Notes: a model not told the origin generated them from the sequence alone. Positions 26,086-34,833 are shown, counted from the stretch's first letter. The stretch: 64,000 bases of DNA from Acidobacteriota bacterium (GCA_016213735.1 JACQZU010000021.1:235851-299850); one strand, 5' to 3'. Made by a program: numbers and translations.

Positions 26086-27165
26086 TCATCGCGCGCCGTA
26101 GTTCCTGGCCAGGCCGCGCCCCGGTGCGGTCGCGGCCCCGGCGGGGAAGAGGCCCAGATGCACGGGGTTCCCCAGCACGACGCCGCCGCCCCGGAGACCG
26201 GCTGCCTCCACGGTGACCTGCTGGCCCGCGGCCGGACCCGGGGCCAGGTCCACGCCGGCCTGGGCCGCCCGGGCGAGGAAGGCCTCCGCGGAATTGAAGC
26301 TGGAGCTCACGGCCTCCTCCTGCCGGCGCACCGCCTCGGCGATGTACGAGTCCAGCAGCTTGCCCCACAGGCGCTCGAAGAGAACGCGGTCCCCGAAGAG
26401 ATCCGCAGCCATGACCCGCCCGTTGACCAGCACCACGGCCCCGGTGGCCCGGGGGAACTGGCCGGGGAGACCCGAGAAAGCGCCCAGGTAACTTCCCCGC
26501 TGGGCCTTCATCTTCGGCGCCTCGTGAGCGGCGCTGAGGGTTCCGGTGGCGGGGGCCACCCCGAGGCGGGCGTTGTTGGCCGAGACCTCGTCCCACACCG
26601 CGCCCTGTTCCTTGTGCTCCGCGGCCCGCTGCCGCACTCCCAGGGGGGCGCTCTTGCGTTCGGAGAAGAAGGTCTCGGACTTGGCCGCCCAGCGCCCGTG
26701 CTCCACGCAGAAGGCCGCCACCGGGATCGCAGCGCTGCGAGGAGGGAGCAGGAGGTCTTGTTGCAGGATGCGGTCCTGCTTGGCCCCTGCCAGGATCTCC
26801 CCCGCCATGATGAAGACGGGGCGCTCGGCCCCATTGCGCAGCAGCAGCGTGTTCACCGTTCCGGATGCGCTCGTCTCGGTCACCACGAGGTGGCCCGCGG
26901 CCATGGCCTCGTCCATGCTGAGGAGTCCCCCCGGAGCCGCCCCCCCGCGGGTGGTGACGGGCACGATGCAGAGGTTTCCCGAACTGCGGCTTCCCAGAGT
27001 CCGGGCGCCCTCCAGCCAGGCGTTCACCGCCGGGGGGACCTCCTTGGCAGGAAGGCCGGTCGCCAGGAGGACGCCGAGGAGCCCGGGCACACCGGCCCGG
27101 GCACACCTGCTCCTTCCGCCCGCTCGTCGGATCAAGGTTTGGACGATGGCCTTCCAGGCGCGCAT
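26086..27165 (-). CDS. ARPP-1-like exported protein
   Basis: 359 aa; the first 44 residues look like a signal peptide (VPGLLGVLLATGLPAKE). The body matches the pattern I associate with the ARPP-1 family (ARG and rhodanese/phosphatase-associated domain 1): LLLRNGAERPVFIMAGEIL, GAKQDRILQQDLLLPPRS, IPVAAFCVEHGRW, VNGRVMAADLFGDRVLFERLW. Function of the family is unknown. ATG 27163-27165 has GAGGGG 6 bases upstream; the open frame beyond it is translated from intergenic hairpins and is rejected. It is 47 bases upstream of the response regulator on the same strand, so it may be part of that operon. Confidence 0.75.
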   Translation of the reverse strand: MRAWKAIVQTLIRRAGGRSRCARAGVPGLLGVLLATGLPAKEVPPAVNAWLEGARTLGSRSSGNLCIVPVTTRGGAAPGGLLSMDEAMAAGHLVVTETSASGTVNTLLLRNGAERPVFIMAGEILAGAKQDRILQQDLLLPPRSAAIPVAAFCVEHGRWAAKSETFFSERKSAPLGVRQRAAEHKEQGAVWDEVSANNARLGVAPATGTLSAAHEAPKMKAQRGSYLGAFSGLPGQFPRATGAVVLVNGRVMAADLFGDRVLFERLWGKLLDSYIAEAVRRQEEAVSSSFNSAEAFLARAAQAGVDLAPGPAAGQQVTVEAAGLRGGGVVLGNPVHLGLFPAGAATAPGRGLARNYGAR

Positions 27166-27481
27166 GGCATCCCCCTCGGGCGCGCCGCCGGGACATCCCG
27201 CCGCGGGACCGGGCGCGCCGCCCAGGGAAAGGATGGGGCGGGGAGGAGGCAGGTACCGTAACGGCTCGGTAACTCGCTCGTGTAGGCCGCCAGAAATACA
27301 TGGATCATTGCGCGCAGCAGGGGGGCTACACGTGGCGGGGGTTTGGGGGGACGGCAGTCCCCCCAAGGGGGTGACAGACTGCAAACGCACCGCGTTTGCG
27401 GGCGCCAGAGGGGGCCATGCCCCCATGGGAGTGCACCCCGCCGGCCACCTATCCCGTGACCGGAATTTCAGGCGGGGTGCA
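27166..27481. other. Hairpin-rich intergenic region between ntrY-like and ARPP-1 genes
   Basis: 316 bases with no gene. 27166-27300 contains the ARPP-1 ribosome site and a GC-rich leader. 27343-27482 is occupied by four successive palindromes described separately. Confidence 0.6.
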
Positions 27482-27482
27482 C
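27343..27482. repeat. Cluster of four perfect palindromes downstream of the ntrY-like gene
   Basis: Four hairpins follow one another: TTGGGGGGAC-ggca-GTCCCCCCAA (27343-27366), GCAAACGC-acc-GCGTTTGC (27381-27399), GGGGGC-cat-GCCCCC (27410-27424), and the 12 bp arms GTGCACCCCGCC (27431-27442) with GGCGGGGTGCAC (27471-27482). The outermost arm ends on the first base of the kinase stop codon. They can act as a transcription terminator or RNA stabiliser for the leftward kinase transcript. The dense, perfect arrangement suggests a REP/BIME-like element rather than a simple terminator. Confidence 0.75.
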
Positions 27483-29530
27483 TAGCGGCCGGCGTGCCGA
27501 GGCAGGTGGAGGCTGAAGCGGGAGCCCGGTTCCAGGGGCTCGTATTCGGCCCGGCCGCCGTGGTCCTCGGCGATGCGCCGCGCGATGGCCAGCCCCAGGC
27601 CCGTGCCCTTCCGCTTGGTGCTGAAGTAGGGTTCGAAGAGGCGCTCCCGGACCGTTTCCGGCACGCCGGACCCGTCGTCCTCCACCGCAAGCTGGATCCC
27701 CTCGGGAGTCTCGACCAGGGCCAACCCGATCTCTCCCCCCGGCCCCACGGCCCCGAGGGCGTTGTCCACGAAATTGATGAGGGCGCGCTTCACCATGTCG
27801 CCGTCCCACCGCACGGGGAGGGGCCCCTCGGGCCTCCGGAGGCTCCAGGCGATGTCGGTGCGGGTGGGCGCGTAGAGGGCCAGCACCTGGGCCAGCAGTT
27901 CCCCTGCGTCGCAGGGCGCCGGGCTGGGGGCAGGCAGCTTGGCGAAGCGGCTGAAACTGTCCACAAGGCGGGACAGGCTCCCCACCTCGGCCAGGATGGT
28001 CCCGGCCCCTTCGGCCACCACCTCGGGATCCAGCCGGCCTTCCCGGCTGCGCCTGAGGAGGCGCTGGGCGGTGAGCTGGATGGGCGTAAGGGGATTCTTC
28101 ACCTCGTGGGCCATGCGCCGGGCCACCTCCTGCCAGGCAGCCCGCTTCTCGGCGTGGGCCAGCAGGGAGAGGTCCTCCAGCAGGGCCAGCACGCTGCCGT
28201 CCGCCTGGGGAAGCAGGATGGCGCGGACCAGGCGGCCGTCCGTCTCCCCGCCAATCCTCAGCTCCTCCTGGAGAGACCTCCCTTCCGCCCGCACCAGCCG
28301 CAGCCGGGCGTGGAGGCCGCCCATCCTGGGCTGGCCCTCCAGGTCCTCCCAGCGCCCCGGGCCCAGCTCCCACTGTTCCAGGCCGAACCACCGCCGGGCG
28401 GCGGGGTTGAAGATGCGAAGGGTTCCGTCGGGCTGCCACCCCATGACCCCCACCGGCAGGGCCTCCAGCAGGCGCCCCAGGTATTCGCGCTGCCGCTCGA
28501 TGCGCTCGGACTGCTGCTCCAGCGCCTCCCGGCTGGCCAGCAGGTCCCGCGTCATGGTGTTGAAGGCGGAGGCCAGGAAGGCCAGTTCGTCCTCCCCGAG
28601 TTCGGGGAGCTGGACCTGGAGGTCCCCCTGCCCCACCCGCTGGGCGGCCCGGGCCAGGGCCCGCACCGGATCCGAAATGGTGCGGGCCAGGGTGAGTCCG
28701 GTCCAGAGCGCGGCGAAGAGGGTCAGCAGGGTGAGCAGGAGGAAGGTGCTCTGGGGGATGGTCTGGAGGGACTCCCGGTGACGGTGCACCTGCAGGGACT
28801 CCACCCAGCGCCGCTCCAGGCGCCCGATCCCTTCCAGAAGTTCCCGGGGGAGGAAGATCCCCGCCACCCACTCCCCGTGGCCCGCGGGGGAGACCCTGGC
28901 CAGGAGCCAGCGCCCCTCGGGGAGGTCCACCACCCCCTCCCCCGGGATCGGGAAGGGCGGGGCCTTCAGGCCCTCCCGCAACTCCGCCCCCCGCCCGTCG
29001 GTGCGCACCAGGAGGTCCAGCCCCGCCCTGGATCGAAGCGCCCCCGGGGGCCCGTGGAAGTCGCTCTTCGCCCGCTCGGCGCCCGCCCTGAGCCTGGCCT
29101 CGGCCTGGGTGCGGAAGGCCTCGGCCAGGGTCTTCCCGTCCCGGATCACCTCCTGGGTCTCGGGCAGGAACCAGCGCTCGATGTTCTTGGCGATGAAGTT
29201 CCGGCCCACCAGGAAGAGCATGAGGCTGGGCAGCAGGGCCACGGCGAACACCGAGACCACCAGGCGGGTGCGGATGCGCGAGCCCAGGATGCCCCGGCGG
29301 CGCTCGATGTAGAGCTTGGCCAGGCTGCGCGCCACGATCCAGAGCAGGGCCACGATGGCCAGAAGGTTGGCCAGGCCCAGCGCCAGAAGGCCCCAGCGGG
29401 AGGGTGCGTCCACCCCGGCCTCCACCTGGGCGCTGAGGAGGCGGTAGGCGTAGAAGATCATGTAGATCAGGACGGCCAGGGCCGCCGCCACGTAGAGGCG
29501 GGTCAGCTCGCGGTCACGGCGGACGGGCAT
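27482..29530 (-). CDS. NtrY-like membrane sensor histidine kinase (orphan)
   Basis: 682 aa. Several N-terminal transmembrane helices (YVAAALAVLIYMIFYAY; LLALGLANLLAIVALLWIV; LVVSVFAVALLPSLMLFLV), a periplasmic region, and another helix at about 263-283. Then a HAMP domain (RTISDPVRALARAAQRVGQG), a PAS domain (LLEALPVGVMGWQPDGTLRI), H-box His475 in RMAHEVKNPLTPIQ, NFVDNALGAV, DDGSGVP and GTGLGLAIARRIAEDHGG. This order is that of NtrY nitrogen-response kinases. No NtrX-like regulator is adjacent. It lies 27 bases after rimI on the same strand. The stop codon abuts the hairpin cluster. Confidence 0.9.
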   Translation of the reverse strand: MPVRRDRELTRLYVAAALAVLIYMIFYAYRLLSAQVEAGVDAPSRWGLLALGLANLLAIVALLWIVARSLAKLYIERRRGILGSRIRTRLVVSVFAVALLPSLMLFLVGRNFIAKNIERWFLPETQEVIRDGKTLAEAFRTQAEARLRAGAERAKSDFHGPPGALRSRAGLDLLVRTDGRGAELREGLKAPPFPIPGEGVVDLPEGRWLLARVSPAGHGEWVAGIFLPRELLEGIGRLERRWVESLQVHRHRESLQTIPQSTFLLLTLLTLFAALWTGLTLARTISDPVRALARAAQRVGQGDLQVQLPELGEDELAFLASAFNTMTRDLLASREALEQQSERIERQREYLGRLLEALPVGVMGWQPDGTLRIFNPAARRWFGLEQWELGPGRWEDLEGQPRMGGLHARLRLVRAEGRSLQEELRIGGETDGRLVRAILLPQADGSVLALLEDLSLLAHAEKRAAWQEVARRMAHEVKNPLTPIQLTAQRLLRRSREGRLDPEVVAEGAGTILAEVGSLSRLVDSFSRFAKLPAPSPAPCDAGELLAQVLALYAPTRTDIAWSLRRPEGPLPVRWDGDMVKRALINFVDNALGAVGPGGEIGLALVETPEGIQLAVEDDGSGVPETVRERLFEPYFSTKRKGTGLGLAIARRIAEDHGGRAEYEPLEPGSRFSLHLPRHAGR

Positions 29531-29557
29531 GGGACGAGTGTAGCGGGGGGCCTCCCC

Positions 29558-29986
29558 CTACTGGCTCTCGGTGCCGACCCACTTCACGTAGAGAGCGGCA
29601 TCCTCCCCGTCGCGGTAGTAGCGGAGCCGGGTCCCCTCCAGGGTCCACCCCTCGGCCTCGTAGAGGACCCGTGCCGCAGCGTTGGAACTGCGAACCTCCA
29701 GTCGGAGCCACTGGATCCCCGTGGCGGCCAGCCCCGCCTCCCCCGCCTGCAGAAGGCCCCGGGCCAGGCCCCGCCGCCGCGCGGAGGGAGCCACCGCGAT
29801 TCGCAGCAGCTCCGCCTCTCCCGTGGCGGGGACGAAGGACCACCGGGCGAAGGCCTTCCCCTCCTCCGCCCACAACGTCTCCTGGTCGGTCAGGGGTCCC
29901 CAGGAAGCCCCGAAGGCCTCCGCCTCCAGGGCCTCCAGCCAGCCGGGGAGCTGGGAGCCGGGTCCCAGGGGGAGACGCCGGATCAC
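29558..29986 (-). CDS. rimI: GNAT acetyltransferase, RimI-like
   Basis: 142 aa N-acetyltransferase, probably modifying a ribosomal-protein N-terminus. Acetyl-CoA motif A is LLRIAVAPSARRRGLARGLL; LEVRSSNAAARVLYEAEGW is the C-terminal signature of RimI. The start is GTG overlapping the tsaB stop (GTGA). The tsaB-rimI pairing is common in bacteria and supports the name. Confidence 0.85.
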   Translation of the reverse strand: MIRRLPLGPGSQLPGWLEALEAEAFGASWGPLTDQETLWAEEGKAFARWSFVPATGEAELLRIAVAPSARRRGLARGLLQAGEAGLAATGIQWLRLEVRSSNAAARVLYEAEGWTLEGTRLRYYRDGEDAALYVKWVGTESQ

Positions 29987-30675
29987 CGGGGCAGCCCTCT
30001 TCGGTGGGCCTCCGGAAGGTGGGCGCTGGCCTCCGGGAAGTGCGCCTCCGCGTCGGTCTCCCGGAGGTAGAAGGGAACCAGGGGCGATTCGGGGGGTTCC
30101 TGACTGAGCCTTCGGGTGAGGGAGACCAGGGCGTCCTCGGCCCTTGGGGCGTCCTCGTCCAGCAGGAACCGATGCGCGCTAGGCAAAGGCAGGCGTCCGG
30201 CGAAGGTGGGTGGAGCCCACCAGCATTCGGCCCCCAGGGTTTCCTGCAGACGGGGCAAGGGGACCCGGAGGGCGGCCTCGGGGTGCCCATCCACCCAACG
30301 CTGGGCGAAGGCCTCCCCCCGCTGCCCGTCCAGCAGAATCCAGTAGCACCGTCCCGCGCCAACCAGGTGCAGGGCCTCGGCCCAGAGGGCGAAGGATGAG
30401 AAGCCCCAGGTGGGCAACCCCGCCAGGGCCAAGCCTTCCGCCGTGGCCACCCCTGTCCGCAGTCCCGTGAATCCCCCGGGCCCCACACAGCAGGCCACGC
30501 CGGTCAGGGCCCCAGGGTCCCGGCCTGCCTCCCGGAGCATGGCCTGAAGCGCCGGCAGGAGGACGAGGCTGTGGCTGCGGCCTTTCTCGCCGGGCACGGT
30601 GCGGGTCCAGACGCGCTCCCCCTCCACCAGGGCGAGGCGGATGTGCTCGGTGGCGGTGTCCAGTCCCAGGATCAT
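29983..30675 (-). CDS. tsaB: tRNA threonylcarbamoyladenosine biosynthesis protein TsaB
   Basis: 230 aa ASKHA-fold partner of TsaD in t6A tRNA modification. N-terminal MILGLDTATEHIRLALVEG (phosphate-1 loop), SHSLVLLPALQAML, and VGPGGFTGLRTGVATAEGLA are the YeaZ/TsaB signatures. ATG 30673-30675; the ribosome site is weak. First gene of tsaB-rimI-ntrY, divergent from the S9 peptidase. Confidence 0.92.
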   Translation of the reverse strand: MILGLDTATEHIRLALVEGERVWTRTVPGEKGRSHSLVLLPALQAMLREAGRDPGALTGVACCVGPGGFTGLRTGVATAEGLALAGLPTWGFSSFALWAEALHLVGAGRCYWILLDGQRGEAFAQRWVDGHPEAALRVPLPRLQETLGAECWWAPPTFAGRLPLPSAHRFLLDEDAPRAEDALVSLTRRLSQEPPESPLVPFYLRETDAEAHFPEASAHLPEAHRRGLPR

Positions 30676-30766
30676 GGGGCACCCGAATCGGATCCTACCA
30701 GCCGGGGAGGCGTGACCGGGGGCGGGGGCCCGCCGTTGTATCCTGCGAGGGCCCATGGAGGTCCGC

Positions 30767-32803
30767 ATGTTCCGGCAGCTTCGAATCCTGGCCTGCACCC
30801 TGGCGCTCTGCGCCCCCCTGGCGGCCAGCCACCCCTTCGGCATCCACGACATGTTGGCCATGGACCGGCTCTCAGACTTCCGCGTCTCGCCCGACGGCAA
30901 GCAGGTGGCCTTCACCCTCTCGGTGACGGATCTCGCGGCCAACCGCCGGCGATCCAGCCTCTGGGTGGCGGGCCTGGACGGCACGGCCCCCCGCAAGCTC
31001 ACAGCCGGGGGTTCCGACAGCCAGCCCCGCTGGGCGCCGGACGGGAAATTCCTCTATTTCGTCTCCGGGCGCTCCGGATCGGCCCAGGTCTGGCGCCTGC
31101 CCCTCCAGGCCGGGGAGGCCGAGCAGGTCACCAAGCTGCCCCTGGACGTGGATGCCCTGGAAGTGGCCCCCACGGGCAAGTTCCTGATGATCGGGATGGC
31201 GGTGTTCCCCAAGGCCAGCCCGGAGGAGACCAAGGCTCGGCTGGAGGCCCGGGAGAAGTCCAAGGCCACGGGCCAGATCTACGACAGCCTCTTCTTTAGG
31301 CACTGGGACACCTGGGGCAACGGCACCCGGAACCACCTCTTCACCTTCGACCTGGCCACCCGCCAGGCCCGGGACCTCATGCCCGCGATGGACGCCGACT
31401 GCCCCACCACCCCCTTCGGCGGCTCGGAGGACTTCGCGGTTTCCCCCGACGGCGCCACCGTGGTCTTCTCGGCGAAGGACGCCGGGCGGGCGGAGGCCTG
31501 GTCCACCAACTTCGACCTCTACACGGTGCCGAGCAGCGGGGGCACCGCGCCGGTGAAGATCACCCCCAATCCTGCCTGGGACGCCTCTCCGCGCTTCAGC
31601 CCGGACGGGAAGACCCTGGCCTACGCCGCCATGGCCCGGCCGGGCTACGAGGCGGACCGCTTCGACGTGGTTCTGCGGAACCTCGCCAGCGGCCAGGAGC
31701 GGCGGTTCGTGGTGCGGGCCGACGCCTCCCCCCGCGGGGACCGCAGCGCCGGCGAGCTGGCCTGGACCCCGGACGGGAAGGAGCTCCTCTGCACCTCAGA
31801 GCACCTGGGGCAGAAGGCGATCTTCGCGGTGGACGCGGCCACCGGCAAGACCCGCATCATCCTGGCCGATGGCTCCGCCAACAGCCCGCAGGTGGCCGGG
31901 AACCGGGTGGTCTACACCCTCAACTCCCTCCAGGGTCCCAACGAGCTCTACACCATCGGGCTCGACGGGACGCAGGCCGCCCGCCTCACCCACATCAACG
32001 ACGCCCGTCTGGCCCAGGCCCGGCTGGGCAAGGCTGAAGCTTTCACCTTCCCCGGCGCCAAGGGCGAGAAGGTCCACGGCTACCTGGTCTATCCCGTGGA
32101 CTTCGACCCGGCGAAGAAGTACCCCGTGGCCTTCCTCGTCCATGGCGGGCCCCAGGGCAGCTTCGGGAACGACTTCCACTACCGGTGGAACCCCCAGGCC
32201 TACGCGGGGGCGGGCTTCGCGGCCGTGATGATCGACTTCCACGGCTCCACGGGCTACGGTCAGGCCTTCACCGACGCCATCAACGGGGACTGGGGCGGCG
32301 CGCCCTTCGAGGACCTCATGAAGGGCCTGGACTTCGCCCTGCAGAAGTACCCCTTCCTGGACAAGGACCGCATGGGCGCCCTGGGCGCCAGCTACGGCGG
32401 CTACATGATCAACTGGATCGCCGGCCAGACGGACCGCTTCAAGGCCCTGGTCTGCCACGACGGCAACCTGGATGAGCGCATGGCCTACTTCGACACCGAG
32501 GAGCTCTGGTTCCCCGAGTGGGAGCACGGGGGTACGCCCTGGACCAACCCCAAGGGCTACGCCAAGCACAATCCCATCGACTTCGTGCAGAACTGGAAGA
32601 CCCCCACGCTCGTGATCCACGGGGGGAAGGATTACCGCGTGGTGGACACCCAGGGGATGTCCACCTTCACGGCGCTCCAGCGCAAGGGCGTGCCCTCCCG
32701 CTTCCTCTACTTCCCGGACGAGAACCACTGGGTGCTGCGACCGGCCAATTCGATCCTCTGGCATGAGACCGTGCTCGGCTGGCTGGACCGCTGGCTGAAA
32801 TGA
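30767..32803 (+). CDS. Exported S9 family prolyl-oligopeptidase-like peptidase
   Basis: 678 aa. Signal peptide MFRQLRILACTLALCAPLAAS; residues about 30-400 form a WD40-like/TolB-type propeller (FRVSPDGKQVAFTLS, PRWAPDGKFLYFVS, PRFSPDGKTLAYAA). The C-terminal alpha/beta hydrolase carries Ser542 (GASYGGYM), Asp622 (HGGKDYRV) and His654 (ENHWV). It resembles acylaminoacyl-/dipeptidyl-peptidases of the S9C type. ATG 30767 is preferred over 30755 because the GGAGG ribosome site lies between them, 5 bases before it. TATCCT at 30739-30744 may be the -10. Convergent with the FKBP gene across a palindrome. Confidence 0.93.
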   Translation: MFRQLRILACTLALCAPLAASHPFGIHDMLAMDRLSDFRVSPDGKQVAFTLSVTDLAANRRRSSLWVAGLDGTAPRKLTAGGSDSQPRWAPDGKFLYFVSGRSGSAQVWRLPLQAGEAEQVTKLPLDVDALEVAPTGKFLMIGMAVFPKASPEETKARLEAREKSKATGQIYDSLFFRHWDTWGNGTRNHLFTFDLATRQARDLMPAMDADCPTTPFGGSEDFAVSPDGATVVFSAKDAGRAEAWSTNFDLYTVPSSGGTAPVKITPNPAWDASPRFSPDGKTLAYAAMARPGYEADRFDVVLRNLASGQERRFVVRADASPRGDRSAGELAWTPDGKELLCTSEHLGQKAIFAVDAATGKTRIILADGSANSPQVAGNRVVYTLNSLQGPNELYTIGLDGTQAARLTHINDARLAQARLGKAEAFTFPGAKGEKVHGYLVYPVDFDPAKKYPVAFLVHGGPQGSFGNDFHYRWNPQAYAGAGFAAVMIDFHGSTGYGQAFTDAINGDWGGAPFEDLMKGLDFALQKYPFLDKDRMGALGASYGGYMINWIAGQTDRFKALVCHDGNLDERMAYFDTEELWFPEWEHGGTPWTNPKGYAKHNPIDFVQNWKTPTLVIHGGKDYRVVDTQGMSTFTALQRKGVPSRFLYFPDENHWVLRPANSILWHETVLGWLDRWLK

Positions 32804-32893
32804 ACGCAAAGGCGCAAAGGCGCGAAGGAAGATCCCAAGGCCCGCGACCAACTCCGTCGGACCTTCTCCTTCGCGCCTCAGCGCCTTTGCGTT
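32803..32893. repeat. AACGCAAAGGCGC palindromic repeat between convergent genes
   Basis: 27-base arms, 32803-32829 and 32867-32893, are reverse complements except for two positions; the arm begins AACGCAAAGGCGC and ends GGCGCGAAGGA. The left arm starts on the last base of the S9 peptidase stop codon. A decayed copy lies at 12276-12360. The structure would form a long hairpin and could terminate both convergent transcripts. Confidence 0.85.
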
Positions 32894-32946
32894 GAACGAA
32901 GAATGTTCGTGGCTGGGCGGGCCGCCGCAGCGACCCCCCGCCTTCC

Positions 32947-33516
32947 CTACCGGAAGTCCACCAGCTCCACGTCGAAGATCAGCGTGGCGTTGGGGGGGAT
33001 CACGCCGCCGGCGCCCTGGGCGCCGTAGCCGAGGTTGGCGGGGATGATCAGGGTGCGCCAGCCCCCCTTCTTCATCGTGGAGACTCCCTCGTCCCACCCC
33101 TTGATCACCTGGCCGGCCCCCAGGGTGAACTGGAAGGGCTGGCCACGGTCAATGGAGCTGTCGAACTTCTTGCCCTTCTGGCCGTTCTCGTAGAGCCACC
33201 CGTTGTAGTGCACCCCGCAGGCCTGGCCCTTCTTCGGCGAGTCGCCCTTTCCAAGGACCGTGTCCACGTACTTCAGGCCGCTCGGGGTGGTGACGGTGGC
33301 AGCCGCCTTGGGTGCCGCTGCGCTCGCGGGGGCGGGGGCGGGGGGCACCACCCTGGTGCCGGGCGCCAGGGCGGCCGTGGCGTTGGGTCCGGGATTCAAC
33401 CGGGGAGTCGGCGTGGTCTGGGCCGGAGGTGGGACTTCCAGGGGCGTGGGCTGCTGGCCCCAGGAGGGCCCGGCCAGGGTGGAGAGTGAAGCGAGGATGA
33501 AGGCGTTGCGGAGCAT
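32947..33516 (-). CDS. FKBP-type peptidyl-prolyl cis-trans isomerase, exported
   Basis: 189 aa. A signal peptide (MLRNAFILASLSTLAGPSWGQ) and a Pro/Ala-rich linker to about residue 75 precede an FKBP domain: TTPSGLKYVDTVLG, VHYNGWLYENGQKGKKFDSS, QVIKGWDEGVSTMKKGGWRTLIIPANLGYG, GVIPPNATLIFDVELVD. Active-site aromatic residues (Tyr, Asp, Phe, Trp, Tyr) are present. Likely periplasmic folding catalyst. ATG 33516 has GAGG 5 bases upstream; GTG 33522 is less likely. It is downstream of rpmB with a hairpin between them. Confidence 0.92.
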   Translation of the reverse strand: MLRNAFILASLSTLAGPSWGQQPTPLEVPPPAQTTPTPRLNPGPNATAALAPGTRVVPPAPAPASAAAPKAAATVTTPSGLKYVDTVLGKGDSPKKGQACGVHYNGWLYENGQKGKKFDSSIDRGQPFQFTLGAGQVIKGWDEGVSTMKKGGWRTLIIPANLGYGAQGAGGVIPPNATLIFDVELVDFR

Positions 33517-33553
33517 GGTCACCTCATGAGGAGTGGTTAGGCGTGGAAACGGA

Positions 33554-33576
33554 ACAGCGGCCCAGAGGGCCGCTGT
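33554..33576 (-). terminator. Strong hairpin after rpmB
   Basis: ACAGCGGCCC, loop AGA, GGGCCGCTGT form a perfect 10 bp stem 22 bases past the rpmB stop, followed on the minus strand by TTCCGTTTCC. It is a good candidate terminator or processing site between rpmB and the FKBP gene. Confidence 0.6.
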
Positions 33577-33597
33577 GCGACGGAAAGCAGGGGGCCC

Positions 33598-33789
33598 TCA
33601 GACGGCCTTGGCGACCTTGCCGGCCTGCAGGCAGGAGGTGCAGACCCGAATGCGCCGGGGCGTTCCGGAGACCAGGGCCCGGACGTGCTGGAGGTTCGGG
33701 TTCCAGCGTCGCTTGGTCTTGTTGTTGGAATGGGAGACGTTGTTCCCGAACTGGGGTTTCTTGCCGCAGAGTTCGCATTGACGGGACAT
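33598..33789 (-). CDS. rpmB: Ribosomal protein bL28
   Basis: 63 aa, the family length. [23 protein letters not shown] and [14 protein letters not shown] are diagnostic, with a second Cys pair in [10 protein letters not shown]. The four cysteines show it is the zinc-binding (C+) form. ATG 33787-33789 follows GAGG by 7 bases. Confidence 0.97.
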   Translation of the reverse strand: MSRQCELCGKKPQFGNNVSHSNNKTKRRWNPNLQHVRALVSGTPRRIRVCTSCLQAGKVAKAV

Positions 33790-33951
33790 GGCACAACCTC
33801 ACGGACCCCAAGGGCCATTCGAAGAAAATCCAGTCTACCAGCCGGGTTTGCCATGACAACTGAAAATGTCCTTTGGAGTCATCGGGTTCCCGAAGGGCCG
33901 CAACGCCCCCCCTCCCGGGAGCCCCGGGCCGATGGGATCATGGGACCCACC

Positions 33952-34782
33952 ATGCCCACCCCGGCCCTCTGGGCCCTCGCCTTCACCCTCCTGGACTGGC
34001 CCGAGGCCCAGAAGGAGGCCCTCTGGGCCCGGGCCCAGGAAGACCCATCCTTCCGCCCCCCGGGCCCCATGGCCGCTGACCTGGATCGATTGGAGGAGGA
34101 ACTGCCGCGGCGACGGACGGAGGCGGCCCGCCTGGGGGCGGCCCTCTTCCTGCCCGGGGATCCTGGAACGGATCGCCTCCTGGCCCCCCTGCCCTATCCC
34201 GTGGCCCTCTGGGTGCGCGGCACCCTTCCCCCCGAACAACCGATCCTCGCGATCGTGGGCAGTCGCCAGGCCACCCGGGCCGGCCGGGACCGCGCCCGGC
34301 GCTGGGCCCGGCAACTCACGGAGGCCGGCCTTGGGGTGCTCTCCGGGCTGGCCCGGGGGGTGGACGGCGCCGCCCACGAGGGCGCCCTGGAGGCGGGTCC
34401 CACCTGGGGCATCCTGGGTTCGGGCCTTCACCATCCCTACCCCCGCGAGCACCAGGGACTCATGGACCGTATGGCGGCCTCCGGGGGGGTGATCACTCCC
34501 TTCCCCCCCGAGGCGGCGCCCCTCCGCTGGCACTTCCCCCGGCGAAACCTCATTCTGGCCGCCTGGTCCCTCGGGGTCCTGGTGGTGGAGGGGGGCCTTC
34601 GGAGCGGATCCCTCGTCACGGCACGCCTGGCCCTGGACCTGGGCAAGGAACTCTGGGTGTGCCCGGGAGCCCCGGAGGACCCCCTGGCGGCAGGTCCCAA
34701 TCTATTACTAAGAGAGTGCGCTGCAAGAGTTTGCCGCAGCCCCGGGGACCTCCTGGAAGATCTCTCGGCCCTCCCCCGCTGA
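33952..34782 (+). CDS. dprA: DNA processing protein DprA (short form)
   Basis: 276 aa. Loads RecA on incoming single-stranded DNA in transformation. The Rossmann core is intact: ILAIVGSRQATRAG, GVLSGLARGVDGAAHEGAL, GILGSGLHHPYP, FPRRNLILAAWS, VVEGGLRSGSLVTARLAL, LWVCPGAPEDPLAAGPNLLL. It ends shortly after the core (CRSPGDLLEDLSALPR), so the C-terminal winged helix found in many DprA proteins is absent. The start is ATG 33952 or 33940, not resolved by ribosome site. dprA followed by topA is a conserved bacterial pair. Confidence 0.9.
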   Translation: MPTPALWALAFTLLDWPEAQKEALWARAQEDPSFRPPGPMAADLDRLEEELPRRRTEAARLGAALFLPGDPGTDRLLAPLPYPVALWVRGTLPPEQPILAIVGSRQATRAGRDRARRWARQLTEAGLGVLSGLARGVDGAAHEGALEAGPTWGILGSGLHHPYPREHQGLMDRMAASGGVITPFPPEAAPLRWHFPRRNLILAAWSLGVLVVEGGLRSGSLVTARLALDLGKELWVCPGAPEDPLAAGPNLLLRECAARVCRSPGDLLEDLSALPR

Positions 34783-34802
34783 GAAAAAAACTGCCAAATC
34801 AC

Positions 34803-34833
34803 TTGACAAGGCGCGGGGGGCGGGTCCCATGAT
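34803..34833 (+). promoter_or_regulatory. Candidate topA promoter
   Basis: A perfect TTGACA (34803-34808) and CATGAT (34828-34833) are separated by 19 bases. The -10 overlaps the ATG at 34829, which argues that this ATG is not the topA start and supports the TTG at 34886. Confidence 0.45.

Noticed and set aside
27166..27690. Upstream extension of the ARPP-1-like frame to 27690
   Set aside because: The extension reads through four hairpins and into the kinase gene in a different frame; a strong ribosome site precedes ATG 27165.
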